A stretch of 54,355 nucleotides of DNA from the NCBI GenBank assembly GCA_001940725.1, contig MDVR01000045.1, positions 1 through 54,355 on the forward strand, given 5' to 3'. The position numbers were made by a program, and so were the translations under genes. The notes under the pieces were generated by a model. That model ran no database searches and was not told where the DNA came from. It saw only the letters and a program-made list of their open reading frames with translations. Shown one piece after another: positions 8,749 to 18,230 of this stretch. Every line of letters starts with the position of its first letter. Position 1 is the first letter of the stretch. Source of the DNA: Candidatus Heimdallarchaeota archaeon LC_2 (lineage in GTDB: Archaea; Asgardarchaeota; Heimdallarchaeia; Heimdallarchaeales; Kariarchaeaceae).

Positions 8749-9024
8749 ATGTCTTTAGAAGATGATGTTATAGAAATCTCAGATTCAATTGTAGAGCAAT
8801 TAATGCATTCAAAATATAAACTAGTTTTCTCTGAAAAATTAGAAAGAAAGGTTTATACTCTATTTGAATGGGTTGATAAGTCCATTTTTAAAAAACATAA
8901 AAAACTATTTGGATACACTGATATTGGTTGGACAGTTAAGCATCCAAAGCAATTAATCAGAGTCCTAATTTCAGAGGGAATTTGGAGCTGTAATGATCTT
9001 GAAGATGAAGCAGAAGACTTGTAA
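8749..9024 (+). CDS. Small conserved-looking hypothetical protein
   Basis: 91 residues, unrecognised. Mixed helical composition with an aromatic and basic centre (KSIFKKHKKLFGYTDIGWTV) and an acidic C-terminus (DLEDEAEDL). No cysteine pair, membrane helix or signal. A TTTATAAA box at 8726-8733 sits about 20 nt upstream of the ATG, so the gene is probably expressed. It is followed by the DHH phosphoesterase on the same strand after 128 bp, which gives little functional clue. Confidence 0.65.
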   Translation: MSLEDDVIEISDSIVEQLMHSKYKLVFSEKLERKVYTLFEWVDKSIFKKHKKLFGYTDIGWTVKHPKQLIRVLISEGIWSCNDLEDEAEDL

Positions 9025-9152
9025 TTAGTTTTTTACTGAAATATTTAACAACTTAACAGAATTTCTCATTTTAAATGTGAACTAACACTATATTTTCAAG
9101 TATCGAGATTACTAATGTTTTAGTGAAACATATCTATTGAGTTGGAAAATAA

Positions 9153-10442
9153 ATGAATAAAACTCTAAAAAAAAGTGAATGGACACCAAGATCAAAGGCT
9201 TTTATAATAGCTGATGAAGATGTTGATGGTGTTTGTTCCGCAGCAATTGTTGGTAAGCGTTACAACAATTCTGCTTGTGAATTCGAATTTGTAAACGCTA
9301 GAAGCTTAGGAGATGCTTTAATATCTCAGATAAAAAAAATTAAAGAGCACGACGATCCTAATAATCTTGATTTGTTTATTGTGGATGTGGGTATAAACAA
9401 GGCAAACATTACAAGTATTGAAAAATCAGCTCTTTCAATATCCCAATTGGGAGTTAGAATATTATATTTTGATAGTCATTCTAACAAATATAAAGGAAAA
9501 AATTTACTTACTCACCTTGTCAGGGCTAATGTTAACGTATTTAACGGAAAAATCGGGGTCGCCGCAGCAAGTATTGTACAAGATTTTCTTGGCTCTCCGG
9601 AAACAAGTAGATTGAGGCTTTTAGGTGCACTAAGTGATCGGGAGCTCCAGTTAACTCATCGATATAAAACCGAAAAAACAGGATTGAGGGGACTGCAAGC
9701 GGCAGTCGCGTGGGGTGCATATAAAAATCCCGACTTTCTTGAAAAAATCACTCGTAGATTAATTAGGCATCCTGATTTGGATTTAGAATCAGACAAAGAA
9801 GTTATTGAATATTCAATTAAAGCTAACAATCATCGTGATAATCTATTACGGCATGTTCATAAAAATGGAAAGATCCTTCAATTATCAGAAACTCCGAGAA
9901 TTCTTGTCGTCACTGTTTTGGACCGTGATGATTTTGGAAAAGCGAGGGGTACTATTGCAGGTCGACTTGCTGGTGAATGGGGTTCTGCAATTATTCTTAT
10001 TACGCAATCAGTAAACAATAACAATGCGTATGCAATTACCATAAGAAATTCCTACATTCATAAACTAGATCTAGAAATTATGGGACAGTTAGCTAATACG
10101 GAAAACTCTGGTGGAAGCAAAGGAGCCTACAGGTTGACTATCTCCAAAGATGAATTAATATCTTTCTTATCAAAGATTCAGTTATGGAGTCGTAATGTCG
10201 TCCCTCCATGGTTTGTAAAATCCTCGAGTACAAAATCAAAACATCCAAACAAATCTCAGAGATCTAAAAGTAAAAATTTAAGGTTCCAGAAGAAAAGAAA
10301 ACCAGAAACCAAACCTGCAAAAGCTGATACAATTCCCATTAATAAAATTCCAAATCTTAACACTGAAGTCATAGAGATGCAGGGAGATGATTCTATTGAA
10401 GAAGATATTTTAGATCTTTCGGATCTAGATTTGGATAATTAA
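9153..10442 (+). CDS. DHH/DHHA1-family phosphoesterase (archaeal RecJ-like)
   Basis: 429 residues. Metal-dependent phosphoesterase or exonuclease of the DHH superfamily. Metal ligands are visible in ADEDVDGVCSA (D21, D23, D25), the aspartate of LFIVDVG, and FDSHSN (the DHH position, here D-S-H). SDRE follows, then the DHHA1 domain with the glycine loop NSGGSKGAYRLTIS (about 325-338). A Lys/Ser-rich basic tail (about 350-390) and an acidic end are lineage additions and may bind nucleic acid. Archaeal relatives include the GINS-associated nuclease and oligonucleotide exonucleases; the exact group needs a tree. D-S-H instead of D-H-H is a departure from the canonical motif. Confidence 0.85.
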   Translation: MNKTLKKSEWTPRSKAFIIADEDVDGVCSAAIVGKRYNNSACEFEFVNARSLGDALISQIKKIKEHDDPNNLDLFIVDVGINKANITSIEKSALSISQLGVRILYFDSHSNKYKGKNLLTHLVRANVNVFNGKIGVAAASIVQDFLGSPETSRLRLLGALSDRELQLTHRYKTEKTGLRGLQAAVAWGAYKNPDFLEKITRRLIRHPDLDLESDKEVIEYSIKANNHRDNLLRHVHKNGKILQLSETPRILVVTVLDRDDFGKARGTIAGRLAGEWGSAIILITQSVNNNNAYAITIRNSYIHKLDLEIMGQLANTENSGGSKGAYRLTISKDELISFLSKIQLWSRNVVPPWFVKSSSTKSKHPNKSQRSKSKNLRFQKKRKPETKPAKADTIPINKIPNLNTEVIEMQGDDSIEEDILDLSDLDLDN

Positions 10443-10588
10443 GCAAATCATTTTATTTTCAATTTTCTTTCGAAGTATTACTCCCTTTTACAAATAAATC
10501 ATAATTGGTATATTTTATTTTCAGAATTTTAGATCATAGTAATTAGTAAACAAATTTTTCTTAAGCATGAAATTATTCTGTGATTTAA

Positions 10589-10906
10589 TTGACTGGTGGA
10601 AGACCTCCTTTCATTCGCAATATATCACATGTTGGGACAATTAAGGCGAAAGTTCCCTTTATAATTTCCTTGAAAGCTGATTGGCCCACTCCCTCATGGG
10701 AACATATGGATACCATCGTAAGTATTGATAATGAAAAGAAAGAGGTAAATGTTTCATATTTAGGTTTAAGAAGACCTGGAGTGGCATTACAAGTAATTAA
10801 ATCCTTTAATGTTGATCTTGAGGTAACTCTTAAAGAAAAGGGTGAATGGGCTATAATAATTAAGAGTCGAAGTGAGAACTGGGAAAGCAATATTATTGTA
10901 AATTAA
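10589..10906 (+). CDS. Hypothetical small beta-rich protein, TTG start
   Basis: 105 residues, unrecognised. Starts at TTG (LTGGRPPFIRN); no in-frame ATG occurs before residue 39. The pattern of alternating hydrophobic residues (SIDNEKKEVNVSYLGL, VDLEVTLKEKGEWAIIIKS) suggests a beta sandwich or barrel. The overlapping minus-strand frame is less protein-like, so the plus strand is preferred. It converges with the large minus-strand gene 9 bp away. Function unknown. Confidence 0.6.
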   Translation: MTGGRPPFIRNISHVGTIKAKVPFIISLKADWPTPSWEHMDTIVSIDNEKKEVNVSYLGLRRPGVALQVIKSFNVDLEVTLKEKGEWAIIIKSRSENWESNIIVN

Positions 10907-10914
10907 TAAAATTA

Positions 10915-13900
10915 TTACTCATCATATTTAGATAGTTCATTCATCTGTAAATAACTCTCTAATTCAAATGGAAATTCTTGGAAAGCTTGTTGTGGAGAAT
11001 TAATCAATCTTGATTTAAATTGTCTTAATTCATTATTTATTTTCAAACCCCTATGTTTCGCAAGACCCACATCAATTAACTTGATAGCTCTTTCAGATAA
11101 CAGACTGTTTAATTTGTTTACAAACTCTCCATTGACAATAAGGAATATTTCACTTAATATCAAAAGTCCAAAAATGATATTTGATGATGTATAGATGGAA
11201 TTAACGTAATCCTTTTTTAATTGAGCCATAGCCTGATCGAGATACACAAATATTTGTTCTGGTTCATTTATTGAGAAGAAGAACAAAGCAGCCAATAATG
11301 AAGCGTCAATCTTCCCGAATGTTGGATTATTGGATATCATTGAATTAAGTAGATTATTCATGTTATCGAGTAAATTTATTTTCTCTTCTTTATCATAAAT
11401 AACCGTTGTTGTATCCCCTTCTTTCAAAACAAAGGAGATTTCTTTGGCAATTAATTGAGCTCTTCGTAAATAGGTTGAATTATCTATTTTCTCCCACAAA
11501 ATTAAATTTATTTTTATTAATTTACTCGCAAACATTACAGATAAAGTTTGATCAGCTGATTGAAATGTCGTGTTAATTTGTCTGAACATTTTAAGTAACT
11601 GTCTAAAAATATTAATTGACTGACTCTTACTATAAAATTCTAAATTTGTTTCAAAACTATCGATTAGAATGTCTGAAAACTCTTGAATTGCAGAGATTTT
11701 TTGTTCATTACAGAAAATTATTGCTTGTAATAAAAATTCATTGAGATGGGTTACATCTCCTTTAGACATTAATTCAGAAACTCCGTGTCGATAATGTTCC
11801 AATAACAAATCATTATCTGTCTCAGATCCAGTCTCTCTTTGTAATCCAATCAATTTCTGACGTTTAGTAAAAATATCCTCTGCATCTATTAGATCAGGTT
11901 CTATCTCAACATATTCAAGTTGTGCAGTTAGTAATTCGATTTCTTCTTCGGGAACAATGTCATCATTTCCTAGCAATTCAGAAAAAATAGAATTTGTCGC
12001 ATCGATAGCACCCTTTTCAATTAGTCCTCGAGTTGATGATAGTACTTTTTCCATCCAACCTTCTTTGTTTGACTTCAATAATTGAATTTCAATGATTGTA
12101 AAAGTAGCATATTTATCATATGATTGTTTTTTCATCAATAATTCTTTGGCATCAGGTATGATTTCTAGTAATAATTCTTTATCTTTTCTTAAATCTGCAA
12201 TTTCAATAATTTGTTCAAGTAAGGTTGCTCCAATACCATTTTTTCTCAATTTTGATCTAGGTAAGTTAATTCTGTTTTTAGCAGCTTTAGCAAAAATATT
12301 CATTAGTTTTACTCTTGCAAAATTCTTGTCATTAATCAGAAGTGTAAATCTAGTCCTTGCTTCTTCAATTAATTCAGGATAATCGTATTTGGTTGCTGCT
12401 AAAACTATCCAACTGGTGATAGTGTGAATTCGTTCCTTGGAATTTTTCTTACTTGGATCAATTGTATTATATATCGTTCTCAACAAATCCTCTGCAACTT
12501 CAAATGGAAAATCATTTTTATTTTCTAGATAATGATTAAATAATGTTAATCGAATTTGAATTAATAGTTGAGAAAATTTATTGTCAGCCGCGAAACGTTG
12601 TTCTAAAGAATTTAGTAAAACTAATCGATCCGACATGCCTATAAGATGCAAATTAACACTTATCCAAGTCGTTAAAGCAGATAGAAATCTAAATTTAGCA
12701 AAGTTAATTGCAGTATCAATTAAGGAATTTAAATTAGAAGCAAAAATATCTCCAATGGGCAATTCATTAATTGCTTGAGTTATTTGCGGCATTCCAATTT
12801 CTACTAATTCTTTCTCATCTAATCCTTCTAAAGAAATAGCCCATTTAATTGCAGTTATAATATCCTCAGCTCTCATGAATTTATCTGTTAGAAGTTTTAC
12901 TGATTTTAGACGCATTTTGAACGCTTTTACATATTCTTCTGCAATTATGTTTATTTCAACTAAGCATATTGAACCGTCCCAACTTTTAATCAATCTTGAT
13001 TCCGACAACTCAATTATTTTAGCTAGAATTTTTCTATTTTCTTCTGATTCTGATAATATTCCTGTAACACTCTGAATATATCCAATCAAGTGTTCATTTC
13101 CCCAGGCCATTGATCTTTCTGTCACAACAATGAAAATTTCTTCTTTTTGATCATGATCTTCTAATGAAAATGCAATTTGTAATGCAGTACCTTCAGCCAG
13201 CTTTTCAAGATCTGAGAATTTAGTATCAGAAATAATATCAGCTAAATCTAGGAGCTTATTACAAGTATCGTAATTGGGGTAATCAAAGGCAATATCAGAA
13301 AAACATTTGTTTATATAATTTTCAGCAAATTGAACATCTAATTTCAAAATCTCCTTAGCTGATCCATGGATAAGTTGTAATCGGTCATTAGAACTACGAT
13401 CATCTCTCGTAATAAATTGAATGAGATGGATAGTCTTATAGATTATAGAGGCTCGATCTGCAGAATCCTGAATTTGGGACAATAACCGATAAATCAAATT
13501 CCAAAAATTGTTATTTATCTCTTCAGTAATTATTTCAAATAATTCCTCATAAACAATATTTTTGTCTATACTGTTTTCAACAAATGTTAATTCTATTTCA
13601 TTTCTCTTTATTGTCCCAAATTTTAGTAAATAAACAGTCCAGGGCATGGTTTCAATAATTGATATGAAGTAATCTAATGATTGTTCAGAGGTATTTTCGT
13701 TAATTGTAATTGATTTTCCTTCTAAAGTACTTATTAACCAACCAATTTTAATGGGTGAACTTGTTTCATTAATATCATTATCTATTTTTGGGTCATTGAA
13801 CTCAATATATAGAGATTCAAAATTTTCTGGATTGAAAATATGATATTTTAGCACATATTGCCCCCAAGTTCTGACAGGTACAATTGCTCCATTATTGCCA

Positions 13901-14163
13901 ATGATATGAAGAACTACTACAATGGCTGTTTGTATTTTTGAATACCATCGAACGAACACGATACTGCCCATAATCGATAGAAAATTGGAATAATTAGTTG
14001 AGTTAAATTTGTGTTGTCTCTTGATTTCCAATAATATGGCAGATTCTATTACATCTCCTGGATGTGTGGTAAGCCATGTGCAATCAAAGATTGGTTCATT
14101 TACAATATCTGATATTTCGTTATCAGTACTGGTTTTTAAAGTAATTATTGCTCTTTCTACCAT
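10915..14163 (-). CDS. Very large hypothetical protein with helical repeats
   Basis: 1082 residues, no family recognised. The first 200 or so residues look alpha/beta (GSIVFVRWYSKIQTAIVVV, GAIVPVRTWGQYV), reminiscent of a profilin/longin-like sheet, but this is weak. From about 200 to the end it is almost entirely amphipathic helices of 30-40 residues in the style of TPR or HEAT arrays. No Walker motif, signal peptide, membrane helix or cysteine cluster. It follows a small coiled-coil gene after 4 bp on the same strand, so the two are one operon and may form a complex. The gene is intact and uniformly AT-rich; a scaffold role is inference. Confidence 0.8.
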   Translation of the reverse strand: MVERAIITLKTSTDNEISDIVNEPIFDCTWLTTHPGDVIESAILLEIKRQHKFNSTNYSNFLSIMGSIVFVRWYSKIQTAIVVVLHIIGNNGAIVPVRTWGQYVLKYHIFNPENFESLYIEFNDPKIDNDINETSSPIKIGWLISTLEGKSITINENTSEQSLDYFISIIETMPWTVYLLKFGTIKRNEIELTFVENSIDKNIVYEELFEIITEEINNNFWNLIYRLLSQIQDSADRASIIYKTIHLIQFITRDDRSSNDRLQLIHGSAKEILKLDVQFAENYINKCFSDIAFDYPNYDTCNKLLDLADIISDTKFSDLEKLAEGTALQIAFSLEDHDQKEEIFIVVTERSMAWGNEHLIGYIQSVTGILSESEENRKILAKIIELSESRLIKSWDGSICLVEINIIAEEYVKAFKMRLKSVKLLTDKFMRAEDIITAIKWAISLEGLDEKELVEIGMPQITQAINELPIGDIFASNLNSLIDTAINFAKFRFLSALTTWISVNLHLIGMSDRLVLLNSLEQRFAADNKFSQLLIQIRLTLFNHYLENKNDFPFEVAEDLLRTIYNTIDPSKKNSKERIHTITSWIVLAATKYDYPELIEEARTRFTLLINDKNFARVKLMNIFAKAAKNRINLPRSKLRKNGIGATLLEQIIEIADLRKDKELLLEIIPDAKELLMKKQSYDKYATFTIIEIQLLKSNKEGWMEKVLSSTRGLIEKGAIDATNSIFSELLGNDDIVPEEEIELLTAQLEYVEIEPDLIDAEDIFTKRQKLIGLQRETGSETDNDLLLEHYRHGVSELMSKGDVTHLNEFLLQAIIFCNEQKISAIQEFSDILIDSFETNLEFYSKSQSINIFRQLLKMFRQINTTFQSADQTLSVMFASKLIKINLILWEKIDNSTYLRRAQLIAKEISFVLKEGDTTTVIYDKEEKINLLDNMNNLLNSMISNNPTFGKIDASLLAALFFFSINEPEQIFVYLDQAMAQLKKDYVNSIYTSSNIIFGLLILSEIFLIVNGEFVNKLNSLLSERAIKLIDVGLAKHRGLKINNELRQFKSRLINSPQQAFQEFPFELESYLQMNELSKYDE

Positions 14164-14167
14164 TCAA

Positions 14168-14557
14168 TCAACCTCTATCTATTGTTGAGAGAAAATGATG
14201 AATTTCCTCCGTTAGATTTATCATTTCATGTTTAACCCATAATGAGAAATCATTAACTCCAATTAATGAACTAGATAAATTTTGCAATCTTCCTTGATTA
14301 ATTTTTTCTATTTGTAAATCCTCAAATCTTAGTGCTGTTTGACGAAGATTTATTGCCAATTTTTTCGTCGAATCAAATAAATTTGGTTCAGAAATGGCCA
14401 AATCAAGGGCTTCAAGCTGCTTAATAAATTCCGTATACACTATTTTAGTCTGTAGTTGAATTTTTTTTCTAGGTTCTTTGGGAAATTCTGTCTTTTTGGC
14501 AAACAGATTCTTCACTCGAACTAGTAGCTTAGAAAAAGTACGAGTGCTCATGAACAT
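14168..14557 (-). CDS. Small coiled-coil protein, partner of the 1082-residue protein
   Basis: 129 residues, unrecognised. A basic amphipathic N-terminus (FSKLLVRVKNLFAKK) is followed by three or four long helices with heptad-like spacing (about 35-125). Met3 is an alternative start. It lies 4 bp upstream of the 1082-residue gene on the same strand, so translation is probably coupled. The N-terminus could touch a membrane surface like an amphipathic anchor; that is only suggested by composition. Confidence 0.7.
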   Translation of the reverse strand: MFMSTRTFSKLLVRVKNLFAKKTEFPKEPRKKIQLQTKIVYTEFIKQLEALDLAISEPNLFDSTKKLAINLRQTALRFEDLQIEKINQGRLQNLSSSLIGVNDFSLWVKHEMINLTEEIHHFLSTIDRG

Positions 14558-14670
14558 AACTTGTAGAACACCTTAGATAAATAGTTGCGATATATCTAGA
14601 AAAAAAACACAAATTCTGAATTTAAAGAGTATTTTTATTTCGCATGTGTAGATTAGCTAAGTAATATTCT

Positions 14671-15051
14671 CTATTTAATAGTCCATACCGGATCAGGTGT
14701 AATTGAATCTGCAGGTCTTCCCCCAGCTTGATCCCAATCCATATCTTTGATTCGCATCAATGGTTTTACCGTCATATCTTCTTCAATTAAAATTTGACAA
14801 GAAAGTCTAGCCGTTTTGATTGCTTCATCACCATTTTCAATACTGGCACTAATTTTTTCTTTTTCAGCTTGGGTCATTTTATCTGGTTCTCCGGAAGAGA
14901 ATGAACAACGACATGTGGTACATTTTGCATTTCCCCCACATCGGTGAGAAATATCAATTCCATTATCCTCTAAGGCAAGAACTAATTTTTTCCCAGATTG
15001 GACTTCAATAGTTCTATTACCTTCGTCTAATTCAACTGTAATTACTGGCAT
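14671..15051 (-). CDS. 2Fe-2S ferredoxin (plant type)
   Basis: 126 residues. Ferredoxin fold with cluster ligands C38, C44, C47 and C85 (RCGGNAKCTTC...LSCQ), the C-x5-C-x2-C...C arrangement of plant-type ferredoxins. C49 is an extra cysteine. The last 30 residues (DWDQAGGRPADSITPDPVW) form a short extension. It carries electrons at low potential; neighbouring candidates for partners are the divergent flavin oxidoreductase 209 bp away. Nothing links it to a specific pathway. Confidence 0.9.
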   Translation of the reverse strand: MPVITVELDEGNRTIEVQSGKKLVLALEDNGIDISHRCGGNAKCTTCRCSFSSGEPDKMTQAEKEKISASIENGDEAIKTARLSCQILIEEDMTVKPLMRIKDMDWDQAGGRPADSITPDPVWTIK

Positions 15052-15260
15052 GAGGTTGATATTCGGAATATAGATATAATTGTTTACTTTTAGGAATATT
15101 TATTAGTATTAATATACTATCAAATTGCATAACAATACTAATAATTTACAATTTAACAAAATATTAATTCTACATATTATTCATTGTCAAAGTTCTTTTT
15201 GCTGATATCAAGAACACCAACTAAATTAAATATCTTCACTCAAAACAAAAATAAGAAATA

Positions 15261-16367
15261 ATGAATAATTTTACCTCTAAACTTGATGAAAAATTAACTT
15301 TGCGTTCTGGAATAACACTCCCTAATCGTATTGCGATGGCTCCATTAACCAATAATCAATCAAACTCAGATGGAACTTTACATGAGGATGAATTTCAATG
15401 GTTGACTAAAAGAGCGGGAAACTTTGGTTTAATCTCAACTTGTGCTGCTTTTGTATCTCAAGAAGGTCGTGCTTGGGAGGGGCAATTAGGTATATCCAAT
15501 GATAAACACTTACCAGGCTTGGTCCGATTTTCAGAAGCATTGATTAAAGCTGGATCTGTTCCAATTATACAATTACATCACGCAGGAATTAAAGCCGAAT
15601 TAGCTCAAGAAAAAATTTCAACCATTGATTCAGGTGATGCTCGAGGAGCAACTCAATCCGATATTGAGAGGATAATTTGTGATTTTACCCTAGCTGCACA
15701 AAGAGCAGAGCATGCCGGCTTCATGGGTGTTGAGGTCCATGGTGCCAATGGCTATCTTTTTACTCAATTCCTATCACCTCAGGATAATCCTCGTGACGAT
15801 TTATATGGTGGAAATCTAGAAGGTCGTGCTCGGTTTCTTAGACAAACTGTACAATCAATTCGGAATGCAACATCCTCTAATTTCATGATCAGTGTTCGAA
15901 TTTCTCCATTGGACACTTGGGATCACAGAGGTTTATTAATTTCTGATAGCATAAAATTGGCTCAATGGTTGACCGCAGATGGCGTAGATATCATTCATCT
16001 ATCACTAAAAGATGCAAGTGGACCCCCCCCATTTGAAAAGAACGTTGTTCCTGTAGTTCGAAGTATTCGTGATGCAATACCTAACAAAGTAAAAATCGCT
16101 GTAGCTGGTGGAATCCGTACTCGTGAAGATGCCCGCAAGGCTGAATCTGCAGGAGCCGATATTGTAGTAATAGGCAAGGCATCAATTGTTCATCCAGATT
16201 GGCCTAGAGTATCTAAATCAAATGATTTTGTGCCCATATCTGCACCTTGGGACCCTAATTATTTACATCAAGTTTCAGTCGGACCCAAGTTTGTGAAATA
16301 TTTACAAAGAATTCCTGGTTTAGTACTAGGTGGAATGCCATCTAAACCGGTGAGAGTACAGCAATAA
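15261..16367 (+). CDS. NADH:flavin oxidoreductase / old yellow enzyme family
   Basis: 368 residues, a single TIM barrel without the extra Fe-S/FAD domains of the dienoyl-CoA reductase class. Family landmarks: LPNRIAMAPLTNNQ, IQLHHAGIKAEL (substrate His pair), GFMGVEVHGANGYLFTQFLS, NPRDDLYGG and the FMN phosphate region VAGGIRTREDA and IVVIGKA. It reduces activated C=C bonds using NAD(P)H and FMN; the true substrate is unknown. A run of eight C bases lies inside the gene near 16023-16030, but the frame is intact. Confidence 0.92.
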   Translation: MNNFTSKLDEKLTLRSGITLPNRIAMAPLTNNQSNSDGTLHEDEFQWLTKRAGNFGLISTCAAFVSQEGRAWEGQLGISNDKHLPGLVRFSEALIKAGSVPIIQLHHAGIKAELAQEKISTIDSGDARGATQSDIERIICDFTLAAQRAEHAGFMGVEVHGANGYLFTQFLSPQDNPRDDLYGGNLEGRARFLRQTVQSIRNATSSNFMISVRISPLDTWDHRGLLISDSIKLAQWLTADGVDIIHLSLKDASGPPPFEKNVVPVVRSIRDAIPNKVKIAVAGGIRTREDARKAESAGADIVVIGKASIVHPDWPRVSKSNDFVPISAPWDPNYLHQVSVGPKFVKYLQRIPGLVLGGMPSKPVRVQQ

Positions 16368-16478
16368 TTGCATTCCTTAACCGAGATTATGGATTAGTTG
16401 TAAGAAATATTACAAATAGGTCAGATTCTCATATTCTTTAGGTTAAAATATTATATTTACATTTCGTTTTCTAATTTT

Positions 16479-17015
16479 ATGCTTTCAGATATTAAAAATG
16501 CGTTAGTCTCCCAACTTGGTGCTGCATTGAATATGACTGAGATTGGAGTACGAAACTGTCCCGAAGACGTTTGGAAAATGGAAGTTAGAGGTCACAAAAT
16601 TTGGTTTGTAATATATCATTCGCTCTATTATGTTGATTATTATGGTAATAGTCTTGATCCTGCTATGGAAAACCCAGAAGAACAATTCGATTTAAGTCAA
16701 GTTTTTGAAAATACTAAAGTTCCTTCTCCTCATTTTGAAGAACTAAAAGAAAAGTCTTTTCTTAGTCAAGAGATTATGTTAAAATATATCGAATTTTTAA
16801 GAGAGAAGACAAATAAGTTGATTTCAAATTGTACTGAGGAGGATTTCTTGGAAAAGGCAAGATTCCATTTGCAATCAATAAATAATTTAGAGATGGTGAT
16901 TTATTTTACTAGACATGTGATGCAGCACATTGGGCATGTTAGCGCATACATTAGAGAAAGATATGATATTTCAGTACCTTGGTCAGGTAAGTGGTCTCCA
17001 TTGAATAAATGTTAA
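16479..17015 (+). CDS. DinB-like four-helix protein
   Basis: 178 residues. DinB/YfiT-type four-helix fold: a first helix with VSQLGAALNM, a metal-ligand histidine in FVIYHSLYYVDYY, and two further histidines in the last helix TRHVMQHIGHVSAYIRER. The three-histidine pattern fits the divalent-metal site of metal-dependent hydrolases or thiol transferases in this superfamily. It follows the flavin oxidoreductase on the same strand with a 111-bp gap. Specific activity unknown. Confidence 0.8.
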   Translation: MLSDIKNALVSQLGAALNMTEIGVRNCPEDVWKMEVRGHKIWFVIYHSLYYVDYYGNSLDPAMENPEEQFDLSQVFENTKVPSPHFEELKEKSFLSQEIMLKYIEFLREKTNKLISNCTEEDFLEKARFHLQSINNLEMVIYFTRHVMQHIGHVSAYIRERYDISVPWSGKWSPLNKC

Positions 17016-17047
17016 AAAATAAAAATGAGAACTTATTACAAATTTAT

Positions 17048-17788
17048 TTATTGGGAATTTTTCTTGCGTTGAAAAGATAGAAAAATCATTACTCCAGAAA
17101 AAAGATAGAATGTAAATCCAGATAATAATGCAGTCTCATCATTATTTTGAGAGTAGCCCTTTCTAAATAATTTCAAAATATTTTCATAACTAAATGTCTG
17201 GCTTTCTTCGACATTTGTCCTGATAGTTTCACGGATCAATAAATTAGCCATTCCTGTTTTTTTCTCATATCTTATTTCTCTAATATCAGAATAAGTATCA
17301 GGATCAGAATTATTACCCGAAAAGACAGTTCCAAATTTAAATCCAAATTCATTATTGGTATCATATACCTCGTAAATAAATGTTATATCTGGATTATTGT
17401 TCTGTTCTTGTACAAATTCACTGTCCGATTCATCAAATGCATCCTTGTATGCAGTCCAATTAGTATCTGAAAATATTCCACCAAAACCAATCTCCATTTC
17501 GTCAGATATGACAGTTCCATTAGGTCCCATTATCTCAACATCTATGGCAAAAGGGTTGAAATAAGCTATTCCGCCAATCGATCCATCAGGAGTTTTTGAT
17601 CTATCATAAACGGTTGCGTTTTTTATTTTATATGTGAATTCGTCCCCATCTTTTAGTGAAATAGAACCCTCGTCACCATATAAATAATCAACCGTTTCGA
17701 TTCTAGTCTCACGATCTGAGCTTTCTTCATAAAAATAAAATTTTTCCAATATGTATGTGTATTCTTCTCCATTCTTAACTCCAACCAA
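17048..17788 (-). CDS. Secreted, C-terminally anchored surface protein (N-terminus frameshifted)
   Basis: 246 residues from a TTG at 17788, but that start cuts off a signal peptide. Upstream in the same frame the sequence reads FFLLISINFSTHAVDQS, a clear signal peptide, and an ATG at 17861 is one base out of frame, with an A8 run (17834-17841) between. A TATA box (about 17884-17892) sits 30 nt before that ATG. The mature part is beta-rich with TGMANLLIRETI near 180, a pattern seen in Asgard surface proteins, and ends in one membrane helix and a basic stop (FQRKKNSQ). The whole gene is probably 17048-17861. Function unknown. Confidence 0.7.
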   Translation of the reverse strand: MVGVKNGEEYTYILEKFYFYEESSDRETRIETVDYLYGDEGSISLKDGDEFTYKIKNATVYDRSKTPDGSIGGIAYFNPFAIDVEIMGPNGTVISDEMEIGFGGIFSDTNWTAYKDAFDESDSEFVQEQNNNPDITFIYEVYDTNNEFGFKFGTVFSGNNSDPDTYSDIREIRYEKKTGMANLLIRETIRTNVEESQTFSYENILKLFRKGYSQNNDETALLSGFTFYLFSGVMIFLSFQRKKNSQ

Positions 17789-17861
17789 GGATTGATCGAC
17801 TGCATGTGTAGAAAAATTAATTGAGATTAAAAGAAAAAAAATGAAATTGAATTCTATTCAT

Positions 17862-18230
17862 GGTTTGTTATTCTATTATTCGATTATAAAAAAACCAGAT
17901 GTTGGAATACCATTGTGGAATGTTTACAAAATATCTTAATTAATTATTCAAATAACTTGAGATTGACTTACAATTGTATTAGGGGGAATTTTCATAATAT
18001 ATAGTAAACATTGTAATCATTTAATCGATAATTTAGAATAACGATGTTTGATTGCATACAATGTTAACATAAAGTCAAAAAATACTATTTCAACCTCCAT
18101 CATTTGATATTTTTCATTCCAATATGATCGATCTTCTGAGTTAATCTAGTTGGAGTTAGATCGATTATTATCTGCTATTTATCCTAATGGTTCATTATAG
18201 TCTGAAAATCATCTTGGTAAGGTGTTTTAT
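17862..18230. other. Intergenic region
   Basis: 369 bp. Contains a minus-strand TATA-like box (about 17884-17892) for the surface protein. The rest is AT-rich with no open frame of note; nothing else recognised. Confidence 0.5.

Noticed and set aside
10585..10890. Minus-strand 101-codon frame
   Set aside because: It overlaps the plus-strand gene at 10589 and has a less protein-like composition (repeated Ser/Leu runs), so it was treated as a shadow.
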